Assembly: GCA_944325035.1 (NCBI GenBank)
Contig: CALUYM010000001.1
Location: 248,001-312,000 of the forward strand
DNA length: 64,000 bases
Source: an uncultured Anaeroplasmataceae bacterium
GTDB lineage: Bacteria; Bacillota_I; Bacilli_A; Acholeplasmatales; Anaeroplasmataceae
Direction: 5' to 3'
Shown here: piece after piece, positions 43,768 to 52,604 of the stretch
Layout: each line of letters opens with the position of its first letter
Position numbering within the stretch: the first letter of the stretch is position 1
The notes under the pieces: generated by a model
What the model was told of the DNA's origin: nothing
Database searches by the model: none
What the model saw: only the letters and a program-made list of their open reading frames with translations
Made by a program: the position numbers and the translations under genes

Positions 43768-44602
43768 TGAACGCCAAGCAAAAATAAATGAGTATTTAAA
43801 TCATCGCAATAAACTACCTAATTCGCAAAGAAAAGATATTCCGGATAATATTTTTATCAAATGTGATAGTTGTGGTCATGTGATTTTAAAAGAGGAATTT
43901 GAAAAACAATTAAATGTTTGCCCAAACTGTAACTTTCATGCTTATATTAAACCGCGTCAAAGAATTTTAAATATGTGTGATAGTTTTCAAGAAATTAATC
44001 AAGAATTAATAACAAAAGATAATGGTTTTCCAGGATATAAAGAAAAACTTATTAAGGCTGAAGAAATCAGTAAAGAAAACGAGGCTATTTTAACAGGTAT
44101 TGCTAAAATCAATGATATTGAATTTGCACTAGGAATTATGAATAGTCAATTCATGATGGGCAGTATGGGGAGTGTACTTGGGGAAAAAGTTGCTAGACTT
44201 GCTGAAATATCAATTCAAAAGAAGATTCCATTAGTAATATTTTGTGCATCTGGTGGTGCAAGAATGCAAGAAGAAATTATTTCATTAATGCAAATGGCAA
44301 AAACAACGGCAATAATTTCTAAATTAAAATCAATGAATTTAGGATATATAACAATAATCACAAATCCTACTTATGGAGGGGTTAGTGCATCTTTTGCTTC
44401 ACTTGGTGATATTACAATTGCTGAACCAAAGGCTAATTTTGGTTTTGCAGGAAGAAGAGTAATAGCAAATACAATAAAAGAAGAACTACCTACTGATTTC
44501 CAAAGTGTAGAGACTTCTTTAAAACAAGGAATGATTGATATGATTATTAATCGTAAAGACTTAAGAAAGGTGTTATATGATTTAATGTCATATTTAGGAT
44601 AG
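43751..44602 (+). CDS. accD: Acetyl-CoA carboxylase carboxyltransferase subunit beta
   Basis: 283 residues. An N-terminal zinc ribbon (CDSCG...CPNC) precedes the crotonase-fold carboxyltransferase domain with MGSMGSVLGEK, FCASGGARMQEE and FGFAGRRVI. It acts with AccA to make malonyl-CoA. Confidence 0.98.
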   Translation: MRDLFNERQAKINEYLNHRNKLPNSQRKDIPDNIFIKCDSCGHVILKEEFEKQLNVCPNCNFHAYIKPRQRILNMCDSFQEINQELITKDNGFPGYKEKLIKAEEISKENEAILTGIAKINDIEFALGIMNSQFMMGSMGSVLGEKVARLAEISIQKKIPLVIFCASGGARMQEEIISLMQMAKTTAIISKLKSMNLGYITIITNPTYGGVSASFASLGDITIAEPKANFGFAGRRVIANTIKEELPTDFQSVETSLKQGMIDMIINRKDLRKVLYDLMSYLG

Positions 44603-44605
44603 ACT

Positions 44606-45373
44606 ATGCAAGAAAATTATTTTTTAATAGCAAGAGATAAAAGTCGAACTAATTTTAAAGATGTTATAAGACATATATTTACCGATTTTTATGAATTAAC
44701 AGGAGATAGATCTGGTTTTGAAGATAAGGCTATAATTGGTGGATTAGCGAAATTTAATGGTCAAAAAGTCATGATTGTTGGCCATAATAAGGGTCATAAT
44801 ATAGATGAAGATTTAGAGTGTAATTTTGGAATGCCAAGCCCAGAAGGATTTCGCAAAGCAATTAGATTATTTGATTTAGCTAATTGTTTTAAACTTCCAG
44901 TTATTACATTTATTGATACACCTGGCGCATATCCTGGTAAGGATGCAGAAGAAAGAGGACAAAGTGAAGCGATTGCTACATCAATGATGAAAATGTTAGA
45001 AATTGAAGTACCTATTTTAAGCATTGTTCTATCTGAAGGTTCATCAGGTGGAGCCTTAGGTTTATCACTTGGCAATAGGCTTTGTATGCTAGAAAAAGCT
45101 ACATATTCAATTTTGAGTCCAGAAGGTTTTGCAAGCATTTTATTTAAAGACGAATCAAAAGTAGATGAAGTTTCAAACTTGATTAAAGCAAGAGCGAAAG
45201 ATTTATATGATTTAAATATAGTTGATGAAATTATTAAAGAGGATGATCCACTAAAAAATATTGCATTAACAATTGCAAATTTTTTAGAAGAAAATAAAAA
45301 ATATAAAGCTTCGCAAATAGTTGCTAAACGATTTAAAAAGTATAGGATGATTGATAAATATGAAGGGAATTAA
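44606..45373 (+). CDS. accA: Acetyl-CoA carboxylase carboxyltransferase subunit alpha
   Basis: 255 residues, shorter than the ~320 of many AccA because the N-terminal helical region is reduced. It retains ELTGDRSGFEDKAIIGG, GMPSPEGFRKA, FIDTPGAYPGKDAEERGQ and SEGSSGGALGL. It partners with AccD. Overlaps fabH by 14 bases. Confidence 0.97.
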   Translation: MQENYFLIARDKSRTNFKDVIRHIFTDFYELTGDRSGFEDKAIIGGLAKFNGQKVMIVGHNKGHNIDEDLECNFGMPSPEGFRKAIRLFDLANCFKLPVITFIDTPGAYPGKDAEERGQSEAIATSMMKMLEIEVPILSIVLSEGSSGGALGLSLGNRLCMLEKATYSILSPEGFASILFKDESKVDEVSNLIKARAKDLYDLNIVDEIIKEDDPLKNIALTIANFLEENKKYKASQIVAKRFKKYRMIDKYEGN

Positions 45374-46310
45374 ACTATTAGGTTTTGGTCATTCGCATGG
45401 AGATGTAAGTGTTAGCAATAGCGATTTTACCCAAATTGAAACAAGTGATGAATGGATAGTATCGAGAACAGGTATTAAAAGTCGCTATTTAGCGGTTGAT
45501 AAAACTACATCAAAAATGGCTTTAGAAGCGGCTTTGATGGCAATTGATGAAGCAAATATTGATAAAAATCAAATTAAAGTCATTATTGTTGCGACAATGA
45601 CACCAGATAATTTTACACCTGGCGTTAGTTCTAATTTAGTCAAATCATTAGGAATTAATGCATATGCTTTTGATATAAATGTAGCATGTAGTGGCTTTAT
45701 CTATGCTCTAGATATAGCGACTAAAATATTAACAGAAGGGTATGCATTAGTAGTTGGTGCAGATAAAGTATCTAATATTATTGATTTTAAAGATCGTAAC
45801 ACTTGTATTTTATTTGGTGATGGTGCAGGTGCTGTTGTTATAAAAAAAGCTTCGTTAGCTTATAAATCGTATATTAATACAATTCCTGATGATAAAGATG
45901 TTTTAATTGCAAGTGGTTTAAAAAAAGATAAAGTTATGGAGAATAGTTATGCGCATGGTTTTTTAAGCATGCAAGGTCAAGATGTATTTAAATTAGCATT
46001 GAATAGTATTAAAGATGTAATTCAAAATTTAGGGGAAAATTTTGATCAATTAGTACTTCATCAAGCAAATAAAAGAATTATTGATTTTGCCATAAAATAT
46101 TTAAATATTGATGCTGCTAAGGTCTATACAAATCTACAACATTATGGAAATACCTCAGCAGCAAGTATTCCAATTGCACTATCTGAGATGAGTAAATTAG
46201 GACTTTTAAAAAACTGTAAGAATCTACTTTTAATTGGATTTGGGGCTGGACTTTCTTACGGGGGAATTTTATTAGAAATGGACGGAAAAAACAATGAAAT
46301 TAATCAATGA
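45360..46310 (+). CDS. fabH: Beta-ketoacyl-ACP synthase III
   Basis: 316-residue condensing enzyme that starts fatty acid synthesis from acetyl-CoA (or branched acyl-CoA) and malonyl-ACP. The triad is visible: Cys in NVACSGFIYA, His in LVLHQANKRI and Asn in HYGNTSAASIP. The usual N-terminal DEWIVSRTGI is present. ATG 45360 follows AGGATG; an upstream TTG is rejected. Overlaps fabK by 17 bases. Confidence 0.97.
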   Translation: MKGIKLLGFGHSHGDVSVSNSDFTQIETSDEWIVSRTGIKSRYLAVDKTTSKMALEAALMAIDEANIDKNQIKVIIVATMTPDNFTPGVSSNLVKSLGINAYAFDINVACSGFIYALDIATKILTEGYALVVGADKVSNIIDFKDRNTCILFGDGAGAVVIKKASLAYKSYINTIPDDKDVLIASGLKKDKVMENSYAHGFLSMQGQDVFKLALNSIKDVIQNLGENFDQLVLHQANKRIIDFAIKYLNIDAAKVYTNLQHYGNTSAASIPIALSEMSKLGLLKNCKNLLLIGFGAGLSYGGILLEMDGKNNEINQ

Positions 46311-47190
46311 ATTATTAAATATTAAATATCCAATTATTCAAGGAGCAATGGCAAATATTACAACTGGAACTTTTGCAGCTGCTGTGTCAAACGCAGGTGG
46401 TTTAGGAATTATTGCAAGTGGAGCAATGAATAAGGAACAAATTCTTAAAGAAATAAAAGTGTGTAAAAATTTAACTGACAAACCATTTGGAGTGAATGTC
46501 ATGCTTATGAATCATTATGCTGATGATATTATTGAAGCATGTATTGAAGAAAAAGTAAGCGTTGTAACGACTGGTGCCGGTAATCCAGGCAAATACGTTG
46601 AACGTTTAAAACAAGCTGGTATAAAGATAATACCTGTTGTTCCAAGTGTTGCACTTGGTATGAGAATGGCTCGTTTAGGTGTAGACGCTATTATAGCTGA
46701 AGGTACTGAAGCAGGAGGACATGTAGGTGAACAAACAACAATGACATTAGTTCCCCAAATGGTAGATGCTGTTGATGTACCAGTTATTGCAGCTGGGGGA
46801 ATTGCGGATAAAAGAGGTTTTAATGCAGCATTAGCTTTGGGTGCCCAAGGAGTTCAAGTTGGTACCTGCTTGTTAGCTTCCGAAGAATGTCCTATTCATG
46901 TAAATTACAAAGAAGCTGTTAAAAAAGCAAAGGATACTGATACTGTTGTAACCGGAAGAAGTTTAAATGCTCCGGTTAGAATTTTAAAAAATGTTATGTC
47001 ACGTAAATATTTAGAACTTGAACGTCAAGTAGCAAGCCGTGATGAATTGGAAAGTCTAACTTTAGGTGCATTAAGAAGAGCTGTATTTGAAGGCGACATT
47101 CAAAATGGTTCTGTAATGCTAGGTCAAATTGCTGGATTAGTTAAAACTATTCGTCCTGTAAAAGAAATTTTAGAAAGTATTTGTGAGTAA
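46294..47190 (+). CDS. fabK: Enoyl-ACP reductase II (FMN-dependent)
   Basis: 298-residue TIM-barrel flavoprotein of the nitronate monooxygenase superfamily. IQGAMANITTG, FGVNVMLM, EGTEAGGHVGEQTTM and VIAAGGIADKRG are conserved FabK blocks. It performs the last reduction of each elongation cycle and is used in place of FabI (no FabI is present), so triclosan insensitivity would be expected from family knowledge. Its place between fabH and fabD matches streptococcal-type clusters. Confidence 0.96.
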   Translation: MKLINELLNIKYPIIQGAMANITTGTFAAAVSNAGGLGIIASGAMNKEQILKEIKVCKNLTDKPFGVNVMLMNHYADDIIEACIEEKVSVVTTGAGNPGKYVERLKQAGIKIIPVVPSVALGMRMARLGVDAIIAEGTEAGGHVGEQTTMTLVPQMVDAVDVPVIAAGGIADKRGFNAALALGAQGVQVGTCLLASEECPIHVNYKEAVKKAKDTDTVVTGRSLNAPVRILKNVMSRKYLELERQVASRDELESLTLGALRRAVFEGDIQNGSVMLGQIAGLVKTIRPVKEILESICE

Positions 47191-47191
47191 T

Positions 47192-48106
47192 ATGAAAATA
47201 GGTTTTTTATTTGGTGGACAGGGTTGTCAATATAAAGGAATGGGACTTGATATTTTTGAAAAATATAGCTCATATTTTGATGAGTTTAAGTCGTTATTTG
47301 ATTTAAATACTATGTTTTATTCAGATAGTATTGATGAAACAATTAATTCACAACCGGCTATCTTAATATTTGAATTGATAGTAGCTAAAATATTAATAGA
47401 CAAAAAGATAATCCCTCAAGCATTAGGCGGGTTAAGTCTAGGTGAATATGCAGCTTTAGGATTAGCTGATGTTATTAAAACGAATGATTTAGTGGAATTA
47501 GTGAAAAAAAGAGGAATATATATGCAAGAAGCGTTAGAGAATTCTAATTCTGGTATGTATGCTTTAATCGGAGTAAATGAAGATTTATTAAAAGAAGCTG
47601 TTAATTATGGAAGCTCTAGTGGAGTAGTTAGCGTGGCTAATTATAATAGTTTTAAACAAATTGTTATAACTGGAGAAAATAAAGCATTAGAAACAACTTT
47701 ATCGTATCTAAAAGAAAAAGGCTTTTCAAAAGCTATAAAATTAAATGTTACTGGTGCTTTCCATTCATCAATGCTAGAAGAGGCTAGTTTAAGGTTGCAA
47801 AAAGATCTTAAGGCAATTAATTTTTCAAAATCAATATGCGACTTATATTTTAACTACTATGGTTCTCATCAAAATCTTGATGAAGAAGGATATATTGAAA
47901 ATTTAACAATGCAAATAAAATCACCTGTTAAATTTAGAGAATTAGTTCTTGATATGTATAATAATGGCATTGACACTTTTGTTGAAATATCACCTAAAAA
48001 AGTCTTAGAACCATTAATTAAAAATATTGTCCCTAATGCTAATATTTATTCAATTTATAATTTAGAAACTTTAAATAAAGTGAGTGAGGTCTTAAAAAAT
48101 GCGTAA
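47192..48106 (+). CDS. fabD: Malonyl-CoA:ACP transacylase
   Basis: 304 residues. LFGGQGCQYKGMG is the N-terminal GQGxQ motif, GGLSLGEYAAL carries the nucleophilic Ser, and NVTGAFHSSML the active-site His. It loads malonyl groups onto ACP. ATG 47192 comes one base after the fabK stop; the ribosome binding site is weak, so translation probably depends on coupling. It overlaps fabG by 8 bases. Confidence 0.96.
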   Translation: MKIGFLFGGQGCQYKGMGLDIFEKYSSYFDEFKSLFDLNTMFYSDSIDETINSQPAILIFELIVAKILIDKKIIPQALGGLSLGEYAALGLADVIKTNDLVELVKKRGIYMQEALENSNSGMYALIGVNEDLLKEAVNYGSSSGVVSVANYNSFKQIVITGENKALETTLSYLKEKGFSKAIKLNVTGAFHSSMLEEASLRLQKDLKAINFSKSICDLYFNYYGSHQNLDEEGYIENLTMQIKSPVKFRELVLDMYNNGIDTFVEISPKKVLEPLIKNIVPNANIYSIYNLETLNKVSEVLKNA

Positions 48107-48833
48107 AGTAGCACTTGTTACAGGTGGAAGTAGAGGAATTGGTAAAGCAATCGTATTAGAGCTTGCAAAAAATGAATACGATATTGTCTTTAATTATAGT
48201 GGAAATGAAACAAAAGCTTTAGAGACTGCAAAGGAAGTTGAGGCTATAGGTGTAAATTGCGATACTTTTAAATGTGATGTTAGAGATTTTGAATTAGTGT
48301 CACAAATGGTTGATTCAATTATTAAAAAATATGGACGAATTGATTTACTTGTAAATAATTCTGGAATAACTAAGGATAATTTAATGCTAAGAATGAGCAA
48401 AAATGATTTTACTGATGTTATTGATGTAAACTTAGTTGGTACTTTTAATTTAATTAAAGCAGTTACTAAACCTATGTTTAAACAAAAAGCTGGAAATATT
48501 ATTAATATTTCAAGTGTAATTGGTGAAATTGGAAATGTTGGACAAGCTAATTATTCAGCAAGTAAAGCTGGTGTGATTGGTTTGACAAAATCAATTGCTA
48601 AAGAATATGGTACTAGAAATATTCGTGTTAATTGTATTTGTCCAGGTTTTATTCAAACTGATATGACTGATAAATTAAGTGATGAAATGAAAGAAGCTAT
48701 TTTAAAACAAATAGTATTAAAACAACTAGGTAAACCAGAAGATGTTGCTAACTTAGTTTGCTTTTTAGCAAGTGATAAAGCTTCATATATAACAGGTCAA
48801 GTTATTAATGTTTGTGGAGGTATGGTTATATGA
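48099..48833 (+). CDS. fabG: 3-oxoacyl-ACP reductase
   Basis: 244-residue short-chain dehydrogenase. TGGSRGIGKAI binds NADPH, NNSGIT and ISSVIGEIGNVGQANYSASK supply the catalytic Ser-Tyr-Lys residues, and the C-terminus is complete. It reduces 3-oxoacyl-ACP in each cycle. Ends in TGA overlapping the fabF ATG. Confidence 0.97.
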   Translation: MRKVALVTGGSRGIGKAIVLELAKNEYDIVFNYSGNETKALETAKEVEAIGVNCDTFKCDVRDFELVSQMVDSIIKKYGRIDLLVNNSGITKDNLMLRMSKNDFTDVIDVNLVGTFNLIKAVTKPMFKQKAGNIINISSVIGEIGNVGQANYSASKAGVIGLTKSIAKEYGTRNIRVNCICPGFIQTDMTDKLSDEMKEAILKQIVLKQLGKPEDVANLVCFLASDKASYITGQVINVCGGMVI

Positions 48834-50050
48834 GACGTGTATGCATAACTGGTCTTGGAGTAGTTAGTCCAATTGGTTGTTCTAAAGAAGAAGTCTTAAC
48901 TTCACTTTTAGAAAAAAAATGTGGAATTGATTTAATTACTCAATTTGATACAACTGAATTTAAGACCAAACTTGCAGCTGAGGTTAAAAACTTTGAAACA
49001 AAGTACTTCACACAACGAGATTTTAAATTTAATGATCGTTTCGTAAAGTTTGCGAGAGAAGCTGCTAAAATGGCAGTTACTGATAGTAATTTAGATGTAG
49101 ATAGTATAGATAATTCAAGATTTGGCGCAATTATTTCATCAGGAATTGGCGGTATTGGAACTATTGAAAAGTTCGCAGATGTTATGAAAGAGCGTGGACC
49201 GTCAAGAATTAGTCCATATTTTATACCGATGATTTTAATAAATTTAGCAGTCGGAAACATTAGTATTGATAATAAAATAAAAGGTCATACTTCAAGTATT
49301 GTAACTGCATGCGCAGCATCAGCTAATGCAATTGGAGAAGCTTTTTTAAAAATTCGTGATGGATATCAAGATATCATGTTAGCAGGTGGTGCTGAAGCAA
49401 GCATTACTCCACTTAGTGTGGGCGGCTTTGAAGCAATGCGGGCTTTATCATTTGAAACAGATAAAACTAAAGCAAGTATTCCATTTGATCAAGGAAGAAA
49501 TGGATTCGTAATGGGAGAAGGAAGTGCTATTTTAGTTTTAGAAGAATATGAACATGCTAAGAAAAGAAATGCTCATATTTATGCTGAAATTGTCGGATAT
49601 GGAGAGTCATCTGATGCTTACCATATAACAAGTCCAGATGTTAGTGGTGAAAGTGTAGCATTAGCTATGGAGAAAGCTATAAAAATGGCTAATATTAAAA
49701 AAGAAGAAATTTCATATATTAATGCACATGGAACTAGTACAAAGTTAAATGATGAAACAGAAGCAAAGGCGATTAATAAACTTTTTGAACATAAACCATA
49801 TGTTTCCAGTACAAAAAGCTACACAGGCCATTTATTAGGTGCTGCAGGTGCTATAGAGGCATTAATTAGTGCCATTTCATTAGAAAATTCATTAATACCA
49901 CCTAGTATTAATGTGTTAAATCCAGAAGATAATGGATTAAATTTAGTGTTAAATGAATGTATAAAAACTAATGTTAATTATATTATGTCAAATAGTTTAG
50001 GATTTGGTGGACATAATGTTAGTTTAATTTTTAAAAAGTATGAGGAATAG
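48830..50050 (+). CDS. fabF: Beta-ketoacyl-ACP synthase II
   Basis: 406-residue elongating condensing enzyme. The active-site Cys is in VTACAASANAIGEA, with His residues in NAHGTSTKLND and KSYTGHLLGAAGA. ATG 48830 overlaps the fabG stop (ATGA) and follows GGAGG at 48816-48820; an upstream ATG is rejected. Full length. Confidence 0.97.
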   Translation: MRRVCITGLGVVSPIGCSKEEVLTSLLEKKCGIDLITQFDTTEFKTKLAAEVKNFETKYFTQRDFKFNDRFVKFAREAAKMAVTDSNLDVDSIDNSRFGAIISSGIGGIGTIEKFADVMKERGPSRISPYFIPMILINLAVGNISIDNKIKGHTSSIVTACAASANAIGEAFLKIRDGYQDIMLAGGAEASITPLSVGGFEAMRALSFETDKTKASIPFDQGRNGFVMGEGSAILVLEEYEHAKKRNAHIYAEIVGYGESSDAYHITSPDVSGESVALAMEKAIKMANIKKEEISYINAHGTSTKLNDETEAKAINKLFEHKPYVSSTKSYTGHLLGAAGAIEALISAISLENSLIPPSINVLNPEDNGLNLVLNECIKTNVNYIMSNSLGFGGHNVSLIFKKYEE

Positions 50051-50052
50051 AT

Positions 50053-50478
50053 ATGTTAGATATTAATCAAATTAAAGAGATAATCCCCCATCGTTACCCA
50101 TTCTTATTAGTTGATAAAATTATCAAACTTGATTTAGAAAATAATGAGGTGATTGGATTAAAATGTGTTAGTGCTAACGAAGAATTCTTCAATGGACACT
50201 TTCCACAAATGCCAATAATGCCGGGGGTTTTAATAGTTGAAGCTTTAGCACAAACTGGTGCTGTAATGTTACTTTCAGCAGAAGAAAATAAGGGAAAAAT
50301 TGCATATTTTGCAGGAATTAATAAGATTTCATTTGTAAATAGTGTATTTCCAGGTGATGTTTTAGAGTTAAATGTTAAATTTACTAAATCAAAATTTGGT
50401 ATTCATTTTGCAGATGTAGTGGCTAAGGTTGATAGTAAAATAGTATGCAAAGGTGAGATAATGTGTGCAGTTAAATAA
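50053..50478 (+). CDS. fabZ: 3-hydroxyacyl-ACP dehydratase
   Basis: 141-residue hot-dog fold enzyme. IPHRYPFLLVDKI and FNGHFPQMPIMPGVLIVEAL contain the catalytic His and Glu. It dehydrates 3-hydroxyacyl-ACP to the enoyl form that FabK reduces. Overlaps the biotin ligase gene by 14 bases. Confidence 0.97.
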   Translation: MLDINQIKEIIPHRYPFLLVDKIIKLDLENNEVIGLKCVSANEEFFNGHFPQMPIMPGVLIVEALAQTGAVMLLSAEENKGKIAYFAGINKISFVNSVFPGDVLELNVKFTKSKFGIHFADVVAKVDSKIVCKGEIMCAVK

Positions 50479-51049
50479 TTTTAAAGATGTGATTGTTTTA
50501 GATGAAGTTGATTCTACAAACGATTATATTAAAAATTTACCCACAATGTTTAATTATGTTGTTATTGCAAAATCTCAAACGAAAGGTAAAGGTACGCAGG
50601 GAAAAACTTTTTTTAGTCCTAAGAATAAAGGATTATATATGAGTTTTACAGATGATTTTGAAGAGTTTAATTCAAATTATCTTGTAGCTTTAGTAGCGTT
50701 AAGTTTTAAAAAAACTATTTTTGAGCTATATAATAAAAATTTAACTATCAAATGGATTAATGATTTATACTATAATAATCGGAAATTAGGTGGGATTTTA
50801 GTTGAAACCATTTTTAATGGCTCACACTATCAAAAAACAGTTTTTGGAATTGGAATAAATATATTTAAATCTGAAGTTCCCGTTGATTTAAAAAATAAAA
50901 TAATCTCATTAGATGAATTCGTACCTAATATAGATTTAGATATTATCATAAAACAATTTTTTCAGAATTATATTTATTATAAAAGTCTAGAAATTGACTT
51001 TGTTAATTCATTGTATTTAAAATCGGTTAGATATTATACTAACCATTAG
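50465..51049 (+). CDS. birA: Biotin--[acetyl-CoA carboxylase] ligase, minimal form
   Basis: 194 residues. It has the DEVDSTNDYI start of the catalytic domain, a biotinyl-AMP loop (KGKGTQGKTFFSP, a variant of GRGRxxR), and KWINDLYYNNRKLGGILVE. There is no N-terminal HTH and the C-terminal SH3-like domain is mostly absent, so it should only biotinylate AccB and not repress genes. The start is GTG 50465 with GGTGAG 7 bases upstream, inside the end of fabZ. Location in the operon links biotin loading with malonyl-CoA synthesis. Confidence 0.93.
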   Translation: MQLNNFKDVIVLDEVDSTNDYIKNLPTMFNYVVIAKSQTKGKGTQGKTFFSPKNKGLYMSFTDDFEEFNSNYLVALVALSFKKTIFELYNKNLTIKWINDLYYNNRKLGGILVETIFNGSHYQKTVFGIGINIFKSEVPVDLKNKIISLDEFVPNIDLDIIIKQFFQNYIYYKSLEIDFVNSLYLKSVRYYTNH

Positions 51050-51058
51050 TATAAGAAT

Positions 51059-51090
51059 AAACTGTTGACAACATAGTCAGCAGTTTTTAT
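51059..51090 (+). terminator. Terminator of the fatty acid synthesis operon
   Basis: ACTGTTGAC (51061-51069)/GTCAGCAGT (51076-51084) with one wobble pair, then TTTTATT. Confidence 0.83.
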
Positions 51091-51151
51091 TATCTTAATA
51101 TTAATAAATTTTTATTAATTATAAAAAAATCTTTTCTAGAATTGAGACTTT

Positions 51152-51160
51152 TGATATAAT
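51152..51160 (+). promoter_or_regulatory. Extended -10 promoter of the YwaF-like gene
   Basis: TGATATAAT at 51152-51160; the -35 is weak (TTTTCT). Confidence 0.5.
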
Positions 51161-51187
51161 TATGAAAAAGTCGTGGAAGTGTTATAT

Positions 51188-52438
51188 ATGAAAAATAAAT
51201 TAAACTTAAATGGTTTATTAACATTAATTTTTTTAATTTTATTTTTATTGAATTCTTTCTCAGCAAGTTTAATGAGGCAATTTAATTATTTGAACCATCC
51301 TAACTTATCACTTGGAATAATTTTTAGATTTTTAAGTATTATTTCATTTATTTTAATACCATTAATTCTTTTATTCAATATAGACAAAGCTAAAAGATGT
51401 TTAATTTGTATTTCTTTACCATCAACTATATTAGCTTTCTTTTTCATTCCTCAATATGAAAGAATTAATTCCTTAAGTACTTTTGATTTGACCTCATACT
51501 TATTGTTAAATTTTTTTAAAGTATTTATATGCATTTACATTATTATTAAAGAACCGAATAAGAAAAATCTTTTGTTTAATTGTAAAAGTATACCATTTTT
51601 ACTAATAGTTATTGGACTTAGTTTACCGCTAAATATATTTCATTTACTCCCTTTTAAAAATAATAAACTTTTTATTTATCAATTTTTTAAACCTTGGTAT
51701 TTTATTTTTCTAATAACATTCATTTTATCTGCAATATTCACTTTTAAATATTTAAAACAAAAAAATATGGACTATGTAGAGAAAGTCTTATTTATTCTTT
51801 CTTTAGCTATGCTAATGCATTTATTTGAAAGATTTAGCTTTGTAAGAACTAGACCATATCAAACTGCAATAGATATAGTAGGAGCATTACCTTTTTATGT
51901 ATGTAGTTTTGGAACGCTATTATTGCCATTTGCTATTTATTCAAAAAATGATATTTTTCGCAAACTCATCTTTTTAATTAATGCTCCAGGAGCAATTATC
52001 GTTTTTGTGCAGCCATCTATGAATAATGTATCTATTTTTGATTATGATGTGACATATTTTATCTATAATCATATTTTATTATTTATAACATCTCTATCAT
52101 TATCATTATTATTTAAACAGAAAATGACTATTCGAGGAATGATAAAGCCTCTATCAGTAAGTTTGTTAGTGTATTTTTCTTTTATATTTGTTTTAAATGC
52201 TATTTTTGCCAATTTTTGGATATATGATCCTAATTTTTCATATGTTGCAAAATCTCCTATACCTGCTGATTTTGTTTGCAATCAGCACATTCGTTTAGGT
52301 AAAGCTATTTTTTATCCATTTTATATACTGCTTCTTGTAATGGTACACTTCACAATTAGCATGATTACTCTTTTCATATATAAGATTTGCTTAAGACTTA
52401 ATAAAAAGCAAAATCTTCTAAAAACAGTTAATAACTAA
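51188..52438 (+). CDS. YwaF-like multi-pass membrane protein
   Basis: 416 residues with about ten to twelve hydrophobic segments. The second half contains LPFYVCSFGTLLLPFAIYSKN and a later YNHILLF helix, the pattern of the YwaF/TIGR02206 family; the first half is an additional set of helices. Function unknown. ATG 51188 follows GGAAGTG; an upstream in-frame GTG lies in that site. Monocistronic with its own terminator overlapping the 3' end. Confidence 0.7.
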   Translation: MKNKLNLNGLLTLIFLILFLLNSFSASLMRQFNYLNHPNLSLGIIFRFLSIISFILIPLILLFNIDKAKRCLICISLPSTILAFFFIPQYERINSLSTFDLTSYLLLNFFKVFICIYIIIKEPNKKNLLFNCKSIPFLLIVIGLSLPLNIFHLLPFKNNKLFIYQFFKPWYFIFLITFILSAIFTFKYLKQKNMDYVEKVLFILSLAMLMHLFERFSFVRTRPYQTAIDIVGALPFYVCSFGTLLLPFAIYSKNDIFRKLIFLINAPGAIIVFVQPSMNNVSIFDYDVTYFIYNHILLFITSLSLSLLFKQKMTIRGMIKPLSVSLLVYFSFIFVLNAIFANFWIYDPNFSYVAKSPIPADFVCNQHIRLGKAIFYPFYILLLVMVHFTISMITLFIYKICLRLNKKQNLLKTVNN

Positions 52439-52471
52439 TCAAAATTAGGTTAAGTTTTTAACTGTTTTTTT
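52420..52471 (+). terminator. Terminator overlapping the 3' end of the YwaF-like gene
   Basis: AAAACAGTTA (52421-52430) pairs with TAACTGTTTT (52459-52468) with a large loop holding a small CTAA/TTAG stem; a T run follows. Confidence 0.65.
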
Positions 52472-52510
52472 ATTATTTAAATATTAATAAAAGCATAGTA
52501 ACTTCCATTT

Positions 52511-52537
52511 TTTACAATTTCTTTACAATGTTTTACA
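52511..52537 (+). promoter_or_regulatory. PhoP-box-like direct repeats upstream of pstS
   Basis: Three exact TTTACA repeats at 52511-52516, 52522-52527 and 52532-52537, spaced 11 and 10 bases. This matches the TT(A/C/T)A(C/T)A tandem repeats bound by PhoP dimers in B. subtilis. A PhoP-type regulator is encoded in the same operon. TATAAA (52553-52558) or TATAAT (52570-52575) would be the -10. Confidence 0.75.
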
Positions 52538-52604
52538 TTATTATGTAAGAATTATAAAGAGTTTTTGCTTATAATAATAACTGTAAAAGGAGATAGAATT
52601 ATTT

